Assembly: GCF_030272615.1 (NCBI RefSeq)
Contig: NC_081415.1
Location: forward strand, 267,705,425 to 267,769,424
Reading direction: 5' to 3'
Length of the DNA stretch: 64,000 bases
From: Cryptomeria japonica
Lineage: Eukaryota; Streptophyta; Pinopsida; Cupressales; Cupressaceae
Of the stretch, positions 24,040-35,544 are shown piece by piece; within the stretch, counting starts at the first letter, position 1, and every line of letters starts with the position of its first letter. A program made the translations under genes and the position numbers. A model generated the notes under the pieces. It did not search any database, was not told the origin of the DNA, and worked only from the letters and a program-made list of their open reading frames with translations.

Positions 24040-24435
24040 ACTTGGGCTTTCTACATGTTCACAGATCCTTCTCTGCGATTTATAACAATCAGACAGTCCA
24101 TGAGAAAATTAAGCTTTACAGATGTAGAATCAGGCACAGAAACCCATAGTCCAGATCTTCTTGACTTATCTATAATATAGTGGCATACAAAATAATGCTC
24201 TCAAGTTTGGGATCAAGCAATGTGAAGGTGATCTTGGACAATCATATCAGTAGACCTGGATGGTGTTGCAGCAATTCAGATGGCAATGAATTCTTTGGGG
24301 ACAAGGACTTTAAGCCAGATGTATGGATTAAAGGCCTGACGAGAGTGGCTTCAACGTTCAACGGGACTAGTCAGGTTGTGAGAATGAGTCTTAAATATGA
24401 ACTCAGAGGCCCAAAGCGTATGTTTTCAAAGATTG
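24040..24435 (+). pseudogene. Glycosyl hydrolase family 5 (cellulase-like) gene fragment
   Basis: The first part (24040-24177) reads TWAFYMFTDPSL, then FITIRQSMRKL and HSPDLLDLSII. A one-base frameshift near 24177 leads into a frame open from 24180 to 24560 with VILDNHISRPGWCCSNSDGN, FFGDKDFKPDVWIKGLTRVA, STFNGTSQVV and MSLKYELRGPK. This is the central region of plant GH5 proteins (secreted or predicted cellulases that hydrolyse beta-1,4-glycosidic bonds). In the family the catalytic acid/base Glu lies in a NEL(R)G motif (typically SLRNELRGP); here the preceding Asn is Tyr (KYELRGP). Similarity stops after LRGPK at a possible splice donor (AAGC|GTATGT). No upstream or downstream exon was found, so it is most likely a broken gene or captured exon. 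A divergent live gene with unseen exons is less likely, given the frameshift. Confidence 0.75.
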
Positions 24436-26079
24436 CTTGGGGTGGAACTGAAAGTTTCCCCAGTCATTTCTTTAAATACTTATCAAGCAGCAACAAAACC
24501 GACACAATCATTTTTTTAAATACAAACAATCGGCAGAATAAATTGAAATTACCAAAATGAAAATGACAAACGCCTAATATGACCACAACAAAAGACTCAA
24601 ATTCTTATCTTGTTATTCGAGCATGTTCAAGTTGCTTCTTATAATGCTGGAAGCAAAATACTACATTTTCAGGTGTGCATGGCTGCATTACACTGGACTG
24701 CCAAAATTAAAAGCATTAAAATGTAAATTTTCACATAAATTCTGATCAAGGATGATTGTAAGCACACCATTGAGGTTATTGAAAATACAAAAAAAACTCA
24801 GAATGATCTTGCACAGAGAGAATACAATTAGGGAAGAGACCAGAACCCACACCTATCATCTTGCAGATATATGGACTCACAAGGGCATAATTAAATTTGT
24901 AGTATTTGAATGCACATATCACAAGATCTTGGGTGTGAAGAAAACTCTCTTAAATTTAGGGTTACAAATCATATATACCCTTGTTTAGGCCAGAATCAAA
25001 GATAGAGTTGCATGCTACTCTAAATGCAGATGATAAAAGTGGTACTATAACTATGTCAGATCCAGTTGGTTGTACCCACTCACCCAACTGTATCCATCCG
25101 GGCTCCTAAAGTCGGTCAAGGGCATTGGATTGAGGCCCGACATAATCAAGGAATCATTGAATCAAGTAATCATTGAGTCAATTTATTCATATTCGTGATC
25201 AGGGATAGACTAAAAAATGCATGCATTTTCATCACTCATAAGCCACTCTAAACACTGTTATTGAAAAAGCATACTCACTATTTAAAAGAATTCGCTATTG
25301 AAGCTAAATCACACCACCAGATTTATTCTTCTTATAACAGAATTGAAAATGAAAACAAATGAAGCAAAGGCAACAGTTGAGGTATCCAGGCCCGTATATT
25401 TGTTCTTCTTATATTTGACAGCTTACAACAAAAGGCTAATTCCACAGACGACTTTTATGTAATATTTTTTCTTCACTATTGCAATTGCAACTACCTCCAG
25501 AGACACAATAAAGGGGGCGTGGCATTTGAAAAATCTATGCCCAATCTTTGATATTTGCACATCATATAGACCATAACAAGTGGCATATGAATTGTTTGAC
25601 AAAATGTTTCAATGGCTGCACAATTTATCTCAAAATCTGACCCACTCCAATTAGGTCCAATATTAAGAAGAGAGGACCAACCTAAACTATATTTAAAATT
25701 CAATTGTAAATACAATGAATATATTACAATTCTTTTTTTAACAAATATATTACAAAACACCATAATCACATAGTCAACTTATGGCATGGTTAGCACAATC
25801 CATTTATTATAGTAAAGATCAATGATCTATTAGAGTTGATTAGCACCTGTATGGCATTCTAAAAAGCATTAAATTTGTCCAAGGATTGGAATGACTACCC
25901 TTCGTAGATGACCTCATTTAAAAAAAATGGATGGTTTCGCTTTCCTTGCACTCCAAATTTATAGGAAAGATACTCATATATATCACCCCACAGCTCAGAA
26001 AGAGGCCATTTAAAAAAACATTAGTGAAAAGCTTTTAATTCTCGCATAAGAAGCATTTGGAACAAAAGAAAACAAATAA
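24436..26079. other. No gene recognised
   Basis: Short frames at 24752-24988 (+) and 25491-25769 (-) have no known motif. A phrase near 25590 (GTTTGACAAAATGTTTCAATGG) recurs with changes at 27270, linking this stretch to the repeats at 26.1-27.3 kb. Confidence 0.4.
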
Positions 26080-27300
26080 ACAGGGCTTCCACAAAACAAC
26101 TGGTGCACAAACACATTGGCAGAGATTGAAGTTTCAACAGACCAACGCAGAGATTGAAACTGTTTCAACAGACCAACTAGTAAATTTCCTTGCATTGAAA
26201 GAATCTCCAATAAGATTGGAAGAATTTTGAAGCGCCCAAATTTCAAGGAAAATATCATTCTTGTTGATAAAGATAAGGCAGATTCTCAAGGACTTAGAAG
26301 AATAATTGAAGCGCAAGGATTAAAGAGCAGACCATAGACATTCGTTTCAACAATATGGAGAGTATATAATGCTATGTTCTTTATTTAGTCTTGATTAGAT
26401 TATAGTGCCTTTTATTTGTTTTTTAATCACATATTTCAAATCACACAAGACAACGTATCAATACAAATAAACAGGGCTTCCACAAAACAACTAGTGCACA
26501 AACACATTGGCAGTGATTGAAGTTTCAACAGACCAACTAGTAAATTTCCTTGTATTGAAAGAATTTCCAACAAGATTGGAAGAATTTTGAAGCACCCAAA
26601 CTTCAAGGAAATTATCATTCTTGTTGAGCAAGATAAGGCGGATTCTCAAGGACTTAGAAGGAAAGTAAAGTCTCAAAACCTATGTTTGACAAAACGTCTA
26701 TCTCAATTTCAATCCTATATAATTTTCTACAAGATTCTGCAAAGTAAAGTACTCATCATCTTATGATAGATGTGAAACAGTAAAAGCCAACATTACAATA
26801 AAAGGAAATTATCATTCTTGTTGAGCAAGATAAGGCAGATTCTCAAGGGCTTAGAAGAATAATTGAAGCACAAGGATTCACAAGGATTAAAGAGCAGACC
26901 TGGACATTTGAATTGAAAGAATTTCCAATAAGATTGGAAGAATTTTGAAGCACCCAAACTTCGAGGAAATTATCATTCTTGTTGAGCAAGATAAGGCAGA
27001 TACTCAAGGACTTAGAAGGAAAGTAAAGTACTCATCATCTTATGATAGATGTGAAACAGTAAAACCCAACATTAAAAATTACAAATTAGAGACTTCGGTT
27101 CTATGTTTGACAAAATGTCTCATGGTAGAAAGATAAGAATCTCAACTTCAATCCTATATAATTTTTCTACAAGATTCTGCAAAGTAAAGTACTCATCATC
27201 TTATGATAGATGTAAAACAGTAAAAGCCAACATTACAAATTAAAAATTAGAGAGTTCGGACCTATGTTTGACAAAATGTCTGAATGGCTGCACAAGGGAT
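26080..27300 (+). repeat. Four-copy composite repeat with conserved coding-like segment
   Basis: A unit with AAGATTGGAAGAATTTTGAA and CAAGATAAGGCAGATTCTCA occurs at about 26164-26330, 26533-26665, 26808-26906 (partial) and 26912-27026. In one plus-strand frame the copies read IGRILKHPNFEEIIILVEQD, then KADSQGLRR, with conservative differences (K/R, E/K, EQD/DKD) and few stops. Between them a second unit (AGTACTCATCATCTTATGAT...GTGAAACAGTAAAAGCC) occurs three times. I do not recognise the peptide. It may be a duplicated exon of a host gene or part of an unclassified repeat. Confidence 0.7.
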
Positions 27301-28675
27301 TTAAAGGGAAAATTAGCAGATAGACATACCTGAATGTAGATGCGACTGAGACTAAGCGCAAAGCCTTCAGCGTGTATCTTCCTCCCTCCCTTGTAGCTTT
27401 GTCATTCAACCCAAAATGTGGATGAGCAGGCCAACCTCCTCTCTCTTAATTGCCAAGGAAGGAAATTGGAGATGGAATCAGCTTGCCTTCCATCAACCTC
27501 TGTAAAATAGAAAAACCAACCCAAAAAAACAAATCACAGAAGAAGAACAGAACAAAACCCTTATCAGAAAACATGGAAAATCCTTAAAAAAACAAAACAA
27601 ACATAAAACTCCAAGGAAAGACACTGACAAAACAAACATAAAACTCCAAGAAAAGACACTGACATATAATAAAAAAAAAAAAAAAAATCACATTGACGGA
27701 AGAGGAAGAACACAAGCCCTCGCTAATCCACAAGAACAGTCTCGCAGCCATTTATAAGAGATGAATATACAGCAACGGTAACTGCTTTTTAAAATGGTCG
27801 CCATTGCTTTTTAAAACGGATATAAACAACAACAGTAATATTTTTTAACAGGATAGCCATTCCTTCCAAGATCCATGGCTGTAATTTCAGAGCCGTTGGA
27901 GGGATGAACCCAACAGTTACAAGAACACATTTTCTTACTAAAAAAAATTCATTTATTAATTCAAATGAATAAGATTTTAATATTATTTAATTTAGATAGG
28001 AATTGTTATATTTAATATGTTAATTAAATTAATTGAAAAACTATTTCAAATATAATTTAGATTAGTTAAACAGATCGTTAACAACATAAATCAAAATGTG
28101 TGATAATTTAGAATTAAATATTAGTATTAAAAAATAAATTGAAAATAAAAGGTGTAGATAACTAATAGTTTAATACGGTGTTACCTAATCCAATCAATTT
28201 GCGTCATATGTCTAAGGATTCAAGAAATTAAAGATTAGTGGATTTGCATCTATAAGATTCAAGAAATTAAAGATAGGTGAACCAAGGAAATAAATATTAA
28301 ATTGTTCAAAGAGCCAAATGTGGAGAAAAAAATGGAAACGGGATAGAAGGTCAACTAAAATATGAATGGACTATGAGAGTGACAAAGTGCCCCTATAGAC
28401 CAATAATCACAAAGAAATAAAGTTAACCAGTATAATATAAATCCTAAACAAATAACTTGGTATTAAATTCAAATATAAAACCATAATTGAAAACCTTGTG
28501 AAGTCCCTATGTAGAGATCTAATCTTGATGATGATTTTTGCCTAAAATTAACCCTAAGTGATAGAGTAGGTGGCTATTTTCATATTAAAATATAAATTTA
28601 AAATAAATCAAAATCAAAATTCATTCTTACTTGTAATCAATTTAGCAAATTAGGACATGAATTTTTTATAAAATA
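27301..28675. other. Unassigned; possible minus-strand transcript start
   Basis: On the minus strand 27500-27330 is less AT-rich than its surroundings and ends in CATTCAG|GTATGTC, a good plant splice donor. That could mark a non-coding or 5' UTR exon reading left. A 35-bp direct repeat with ACTCCAAGGAAAGACACTGA lies at about 27596-27664. No protein motif is seen and the rest is AT-rich. Confidence 0.25.
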
Positions 28676-28920
28676 TTGAGGTGGCAAAAATAAAGTAATT
28701 TTTTTATCATTTTATAATTGAGGTGGCAAAATAAGGTTAAATTTCTATTATTTTTAATTGAGATCCCAAAATGAGCCTACATTTCTGGAAGTGAAAAATT
28801 AAGCTTAAATTACTCATAAATTTTCAATTGAGGTAAAAAAACAAGCCTAAATTTCAATTAATATATAACTGAGTTGGCAATTTAAACCTAAAGTAATTTA
28901 TAGTTATGGTGAAGAATTAA
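28676..28920. repeat. Degenerate 50-60-bp tandem repeat, about five units
   Basis: TTGAGGTGGCAAAATAAG-like phrases recur at about 28678, 28727, 28776, 28838 and 28889, each followed by AATTTCTATTATTTTT-like sequence. Copies are strongly diverged. Confidence 0.6.
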
Positions 28921-29849
28921 AACTAAAATTAATATGAGTTTTTATGTTAAGTGGAAAATTGTTAAAACTAAAAATATTTGTGCATATCTTACATAATATT
29001 CATATGATATTTCATGTGAAAAGATAGCCTTGGCATCACTAGGGCTTTAATTTAATTTAACAATAATTTAAGTGAAAAGATGACCTTTGTCATTACCATT
29101 ATTTTTATTTAGTTTTGTTGCAAAAAGATAGTTTTCATTATCATTAATGTTTTCATTTAATTCAATACACCAAAAGTATCACATGACTTTGTTTAAAGAT
29201 ATGCACAAATGTTTTTGATATTAAAAAGCATGAATACTAGGGTGTTGGCCTTGTAGACAAACCCTGTAGGCAACTTCAATGAGCCATTAATAGCACATTA
29301 ACAGTCTAGTCTATAATATCAAAAGCAATTCAAAGTAATAAAACTAGCAGTATAAAGAGTCTTTAAAGTATATGAAACTTAAACATTTAAACACCCAAAA
29401 AACAAATAAGTGGCTATGCAAATAGGCCACCCCAATGCTTAGTGAGGAACTTAAACAAGCCCTTATAGTTTCCTTCATCTTCAGCCTCCTTCCCGAGCAT
29501 TTGCTTTTGCAACAAGCACAAGGTAGTGGCAGAGTTGTGCAACAAATCAAGCTAAATCTGCATCATATTCTTTTCAAGGTCAATGACTTTCACCTTCATT
29601 TTAACACCTAGCCAAGGAACCCCAGAGGACAACAACTAACTAAGCAATTAAACATAGCAATAGTTTTTTCTTGTTAAAAACAAATTACATAACATTACAA
29701 ACTCAACATAAAATTAAATATAACATTTGTGCATGTTGAAGATAATAATTCTCCTAACTACGTCCTCATGTGGGTTACCTTGCATCACTACCTAAGCAAC
29801 AACATAAATAACTCAAACCATAATAATCATCATGACATAGCATTCACAT
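28921..29849. other. No gene recognised
   Basis: AT-rich sequence without motif. A 68-residue minus-strand frame at 29344-29550 is not convincing. Confidence 0.4.
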
Positions 29850-30083
29850 GAGTAAACATATCTAGCATTAGATTCATTTTAATCACCAAAATAAGTATTC
29901 ATGAGATAACCTTTGCAAAGATATAATGATACGTCCAGTTACACAAGAGTGGTTGGTACCAACACCAAACCACTAAACACTAATCTAGAATTACATTCTT
30001 TTGATTACTACATATTGCATTACATTACATTAAATTACATCATTCTTCCTAAGAGAGTGTCCAAATTATGATGATACATAAAC
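29850..30083. repeat. Dispersed repeat, copy X (matches 46040-46275)
   Basis: Shares long phrases with 46040-46275 in the same orientation, for example CACCAAACCACTAA, TCTAGAATTACATTCTTTTG and AAGAGAGTGTC. It ends exactly where the copia LTR begins at 30084, so the LTR element inserted into or recombined at this repeat. Confidence 0.85.
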
Positions 30084-31205
30084 TATTGGAATCAAGGAAC
30101 ACTAAGAGGGGGGGGTGAATCAATTTTCTACAATTTTTAACATTCTTTCTTTGTCCTTTCAACCACTTAATGCAAATGAATAAAAGTAGAGTGCAAAAAC
30201 ACAAAGAAAATACAATTACACCAAAACACCAAGATTTTTACGTGGAAACCCGATTAAGGGAAAAACCACGGTGGGAACTTGCCCACAATGAGATAATACC
30301 CTGTTAGGAGTAACTGAAATATTACAATGGGAAATGCACATGCATTCAAGCACACTGCCTAAATCTCACTGCTCAAATACAATAAGGGCTACAACCTCGG
30401 AAGGCTTCGCTACCTTACAAAAGATTACATATAATAATTGGAATGTCTGAACTGATAAACAACATCTACAAATGCTAAAAACAATTTTGGTTAAGCACAA
30501 AATACTATGTTCTGCAACATTGCTTTGTTTTGTTGTTTTACTAAATTTTGGAGCACAAATCCTTTGGTAGCGCACGTGAAACTGTGCACAATCATTCATA
30601 CAGACTTCACACATAACCACCAATATAAAAAAGGATCAAATCAATCGGTCATATATATCCACAACATCAAATTAAATCTTTTTCATGTTGGCCCAAAAAT
30701 GCATAACATGCAAATGAAATGTGTTACCCAAGTCGACTCAATCCCATCCAAAACAATCATGTGGACCAAAGAAAATTGTCCACATGCTTCCCACATGTTG
30801 GCTCACTATCCTCGAACACACAAATAATCACCAAAATTACTCTGCGCGATCCGCATAACAATTTACTTCACAAGTCGGCCAAACAATACTATTCTTCCTA
30901 AAATGTTGATTACCTAATCTCCAAACTTGCACAAGAATCAACTCTGGAGGCAAAGATTCTGGAATAAGCTAATCCAGACATCTAACTAGCTACCACTAGC
31001 ACTGCAAAGTAAAATATGCAGCCAAAATGAAATTCCAATCAAGATACACTTATACTGTCGAACATTGTGTTCCACCTCCCAGACTTAAGCGAATCTGGAC
31101 TTCCAACTTCCGGTAAGATGAATTTACATAATGTGAATGGAATCCTTGAGTTGGGTTGCCATCAATGACAACACCAAAACATATATGTTGTGTCCCTTGC
31201 CAACA
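30084..31205 (-). mobile_element. Copia-type LTR (family B), 3' LTR of minus-strand element, 1122 bp
   Basis: In minus orientation it starts TGTTGGCAAGGGACAC just after the polypurine tract and ends ...TTGATTCCAATA (the expected terminal CA mutated to TA). It contains GTTGTCATTGATGGCAACCC near its start and the core GGTTTTTCCCTTAATCGGGT at about 30250-30270. A G-run (plus strand 30108-30116) lies just inside the 3' end. The G-run, the core and the ends match the LTR at 36654-39603, whereas U3 is much more divergent, so the two LTRs are old or belong to different subfamilies. Confidence 0.88.
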
Positions 31206-31206
31206 A

Positions 31207-31217
31207 TCTCCCCCTTT
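31207..31217 (-). other. Polypurine tract
   Basis: Minus strand reads AAAGGGGGAGA directly before the LTR start TGTTGG. This is the classic copia arrangement for priming plus-strand DNA synthesis. A second CTCCCCCT occurs at 31319-31326. Confidence 0.85.
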
Positions 31218-31444
31218 GGCATTGATGGCAACACTTAGTCAAAAATGACTAAGCATCAAACCAAAAATGTCATACACTGCAATACTCCAAAAATGCAAAA
31301 ACCAAAACTCCTGCAGACTCCCCCTAAGAGATTACAACATTTTTCATTGCCCTATACTCCACCTTTGACATCAAAGGAAAATGCAGGTATCCGCATATCA
31401 AAAAATTTCCCAAAACTCTATATGCAAGGGTATATGCTACAAAC

Positions 31445-34400
31445 TTACACAAATTTGAAGATATCTACAAAAATGGTCTTCAGTGATGCCAAATGAGCAT
31501 CCCAACCCGTCTTGAGATTCTCCAAAATGGATATGAGGGTGTTGAACAAATAGGCTTGCATCTCTGCTACCCTAAGATTTGTAGGTGCACTTTTATTCAA
31601 TGCATTTTGAGCATCATGTAGACTACTCAGCAAGGCATCCAACTGGGGAGTGATAAGACTTCTTATCTCTCCAACTCTCCCAACAATTATGTCCTTCTCT
31701 TGATTCAGGATTCTGATCTTATCAAGTAAGGATATTACTTGATCTTCCTTACTGCTTGCAAAAACCAACTGAGGATCAAATGATTGGGATAGGCTGGCCA
31801 ACTGCCCTTCATGCTCTTTTATCTTCTTCTCAATCTCTATGGTGAACTTAGGCAATAAGAAACATGATTTGTAGATTTTTCCACCTTCAGCCAATGCATC
31901 TTGAATGCTTTCAACACAAGCAATCAAACTGGTTTTGTCGCCACTAATCATCCTCAGAATTGTTCTCATTCTTTTGGCATTAAAATTACTGAGAACCTTT
32001 GCCTCTGCAGCTTTCTCCAATGATACAAAATGAGAATCAACTGATTTGAGCAAGCTTGTGAGCTGATTGGAGGGTGTACCGGATGTGTCCTTCTTGAAAG
32101 ATAGATTTTTTCTCAAGAACATTGGTTGTCGTTGACATCAGCTCACTATCCTCCATATGAGACTTCATTAAACCTACACTGGCTTTGGCATGTGCAAAAG
32201 TGGCCAACTAGAGCTTTTGGATGGGGTACAAAGAGTCAAGATTGATAGGTCCTTGAGTGAAATCTGGGTCACTCACAATCTGCTTCCCCTTTGATGAATC
32301 CTCAGTGTCTCTTGCCACTAGAATCTACTCAACCTTGGTCTCTACCTTCTCCTTCTTATATTCCTTCTTTGTAGGCTCAATAGTGACAACCGAAGGGATT
32401 TGAGTTCCCTCAACTATATCAACTTCCTTTTGTTCTTCATCTGCTCCCTCAGTTGCAATAACCTAAACTCTCACATCTTCTGGAGCTATCACATCAACCT
32501 GTTTAGTTGTCTATCCTTCCAGAATAGAAGGTTCATCAATTTTAGGCTCATCTCATAGGGATGACATACCTAGGACTTTCAGACAAGACTATTGAACATC
32601 CTCCTGAGATTTCTCAGGTACCACGTCATACTGATTCTCCAACAATTTTGCTCTCAAAACATGCTCAATTTCCTTACTGACTGCATCATTATTACCAATC
32701 ATTATCTTGTTCACTCTTGTCTTGCTCCTAAACTTTTCCTTGTTCTCCTTAAGAATTCTATCAATTTTCGCCTTAGCTATCACCGAACAGAGTCAGACTA
32801 ACACATATTCACTTGTCCTTTCTTCGTCTATCCTAACTGTCTATTTCCTTGTGTCTAGAAGATGATACAAACTCCTAGGAATCTCTGACATTATCTCAAT
32901 GAGAGCCCTATTGTACTTATTTAGATATTCAATAGTTGCTTCCTCTAATGTCCTTTACCCAATTTCATCAAAACTATCATACCACTCTGATAGTGGCTTT
33001 AAATTCCCATTCTTAATGACTTCATTCACAATATCATTCAAAGACATAGGAGGTTTAACTTCAAGCTTACCTTTCTGTAATGCCTCATCAATTTCAGATA
33101 GTTTCTCCTTAACAACTCTAGCAACTTTAGCACTCTTCTTTACTTCCTTGACAACATCATCAGATTTCTTTTTCATCAACAGGAGTTGCCACATAGACTC
33201 TAGATGGTTGCTCTTTCTTTCTCTTCCCTATGCCACTAGATGGCTTGGATTTAGGCTTGGGATATTAGGCTTAGGATATTTGATAGGTTTAGTAGGTTTC
33301 TGAGCACCGGAGGAGGGTGCAACACTTCTTGTCTGCCTGGGCTTAGGTGAAGGGGCTTCCAGTTTGGCCTTCTTTGGCTTTACAATATCTTCTTCTTTCA
33401 AAATGTTCTTCTCTCTGGCTCTTCGGACTACCTCCTTGGTAATCCCCATGCTCTTCGCCAGTTGCTCTACCTCCTTCCTAACCTTCTTCTTAATCTCAAG
33501 CTTCTTGAACTTAGAGTGTAAGTCCAAGCTCTTTTCCTTGTAAGTTCCAAACCTCTCGTCAGATTTATCCACCAATTTTCTCAATAAGTGCTAAGCTTAT
33601 GCATCAAGCACATTTCCTTCAACCTCATACCCCATGGGAATGATCCATGAAGTTCTTTGCTCCACAACTTCCATAAGGCACTGGTTAGTGTCAACCATAA
33701 AACAAATTGTATCCCGATATCTCTCCATTATCTCCTTAGGAATTTTCTCTCTACTTTGCATCATGCTTTGAAAGGTCTTGAAATACCCCCAAAGTATGCC
33801 ATTCTGGACTTGTGAATCTCTGAGACCTTGAAGTATTTCTTTCATTTGTACGGCTATCGGCTTGTCATAGGCCCACTAAAATTTTCCCACTCCCAGAATC
33901 TCATTCATAAAATAGAAGTATAAACATATAATCAAATTTGCAAATTTAAATACATGCTTCTTATCTTGTTTGATTTTCTTTAAGTTGCTCAATAACTCAC
34001 CCGAGAGCACCTCACATAAGTCATATTTCTTATCTTCCTTCAACATCTGAAAGGCCGCATAGATGGTCATACTGGATACTGAATTATCTCGGCTAGAAAG
34101 ATATATTTTGTATCCCATCACCATTGATGCAAACCTGACATCATATTCAATAATATCACTAATTTTCATCGACCTTTTATTAAATTGGGAACCGGTAGCC
34201 TCTGCTACCGTCTGGTTCTTAACATTCCTCAAAGCAGGTTTCTCACCAACTGAGCTCAAACAAGTCACCACCTTAATTGAAATCTTGGTAATCTTGTAGG
34301 GTTTGTCAAGCCATATGAACTCATCATCCATTATGCTTAGGATATACCGAGCCCACTCTAGTTCATCAAACACCAAAAAGTTGATAAATTGCACGAAACC

Positions 34401-34695
34401 CCTCCTCAAGTGACTTAAATTCTAGTTTTAGGCTTCTCATTCCGTCAATCATGTGCTCTATGTATAGTTCTAGCATTTGGGCATCCCTGAGCTCCTCAAT
34501 GTTACAGTGAATGTAAACCCTAATGTCCTCCACATGTAACACTTTGTATGGGACTGATAAAAATACATCGCTCGGATCATCTTCCATGGACTTATAAGGA
34601 TGTTTTCTTAAATTTGGTCTAGCCCATTCAGTCGCATCTACCACCAATGGGGTCGCAATACCAGAAGATGCCATATCTGATAATTTAAGCTTCAA
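31445..34695 (-). pseudogene. Unrecognised accessory ORF of a pol-less copia element (about 1,075 codons, decayed)
   Basis: A likely start is the ATG at 34674 (MASSGIATPLVVDATEWARP). The first 109-residue frame (34366-34695) shifts near 34390 into a frame that is then kept from 34409 down to 32589. The open pieces 33876-34409, 33597-33845, 33228-33584, 32955-33194 and 32589-32783 are all in the same frame and separated only by single stops. A second shift leads to a 225-residue C-terminal piece (31445-32122). Recognisable features are an N-terminal mixed alpha/beta-looking part (DIRVYIHCNIEELRDAQMLE, VFDELEWARYILSIMDDEF), a Lys/Glu-rich coiled-coil-like middle (33228-33584, with KKKVRKEVEQLAKSMGI) followed by a Pro/Lys-rich stretch, and a C-terminal part with regular Leu/Ile spacing that suggests another coiled coil. 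No zinc finger, protease, RT or integrase motif and no obvious membrane segment is seen. It lies between gag and the PPT on the element's own strand, where some plant copia (Sirevirus) elements carry an extra or env-like ORF, but I cannot assign it to one. I infer an accessory or structural role. Confidence 0.6.
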
Positions 34696-35544
34696 ATTGA
34701 AAAAGTGTTAACTGAGAGATACCTTACAATCGGATGCAAGATTACATACCAAATCTGAATATCACTCAAAATCTCTGCAAATTCTCCTTTGCTACACTCT
34801 TCCACTCTCTTGCTTCAAATGCAAAGTGACAAATGAAAGGTTAATTCTCTTTTTATCCTCTGCATACATAAATTTTAGGTATAATAAATGCACTTAACCC
34901 TAATCTTTCAGATACCCTGCATATAGACAAATCTTCAAGAAATCTTATGTGGATCATCAAACACTTCTGGAAAACCTTCCATTGAGTCAGTTATCATCAA
35001 ATAAAACATCTGCAACTTGTTAGAACCAGGAACAGATCTCCAATAGGGGGTTTGTAATCTTATCATGAAAACCTCCCCCTAAGGTCGGATGCCTTAGCTT
35101 AGTTACCAAATGAGGTTCATGTTGGCAAGTCGATCAGCACCTCCTTGGGGTTTGTAACATGGCTTCCTCCCACCTCCCATGGATCCTTGTCTCTGGTCTC
35201 TCTCCCATTCAATGATAGCTCGAGCTTTTGGCGTAGTGGCAGCAATGATTCCAATAATTGGTATCAGAGTGCTGGGTTACGGGTTCAAATTCAAGGAGGT
35301 CACCCTGTGGTCTCCTTAAAAAAAGTTTGCAGAATCCCAATCAGTGTTGAGGAGGGATTGTCGGCCAGTTGGTCAGCACCTCCTTGGGGTTCATGGCATG
35401 GCTTCCTCTTGCCTCCCATGGATCCTTATCTCTCGTCGCTCTCCCGTTCATTGACAACTCGAGCTTTTGACATAACGACAACAATGATTCCAATAGTTCT
35501 AGCATCGGAATCAAGTGCAAACCCATTCACCACATATCATCACT
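34696..35544 (+). mobile_element. Inserted LTR/PBS-like fragment with internal direct duplication
   Basis: CAGCACCTCCTTGGGGTT begins two similar segments, at 35135-35270 and 35374-35512 (offset 239 bp). Both contain TGGCTTCCTC, CCCATGGATCCTT and CTCGAGCTTTTG. The first ends in CCAATAATTGGTATCAGAG, the plant initiator-Met PBS preceded by an LTR-like end, in plus orientation. The second has the corresponding position mutated. The surrounding element runs on the minus strand, so this is a foreign fragment between the accessory ORF and gag. 34696-35060 shows nothing recognisable. Confidence 0.6.

Noticed and set aside
27301-27900. Possible minus-strand gene start with a GTATGT donor
   Set aside because: Kept only as a low-confidence note because no coding motif, second exon or promoter could be supported.
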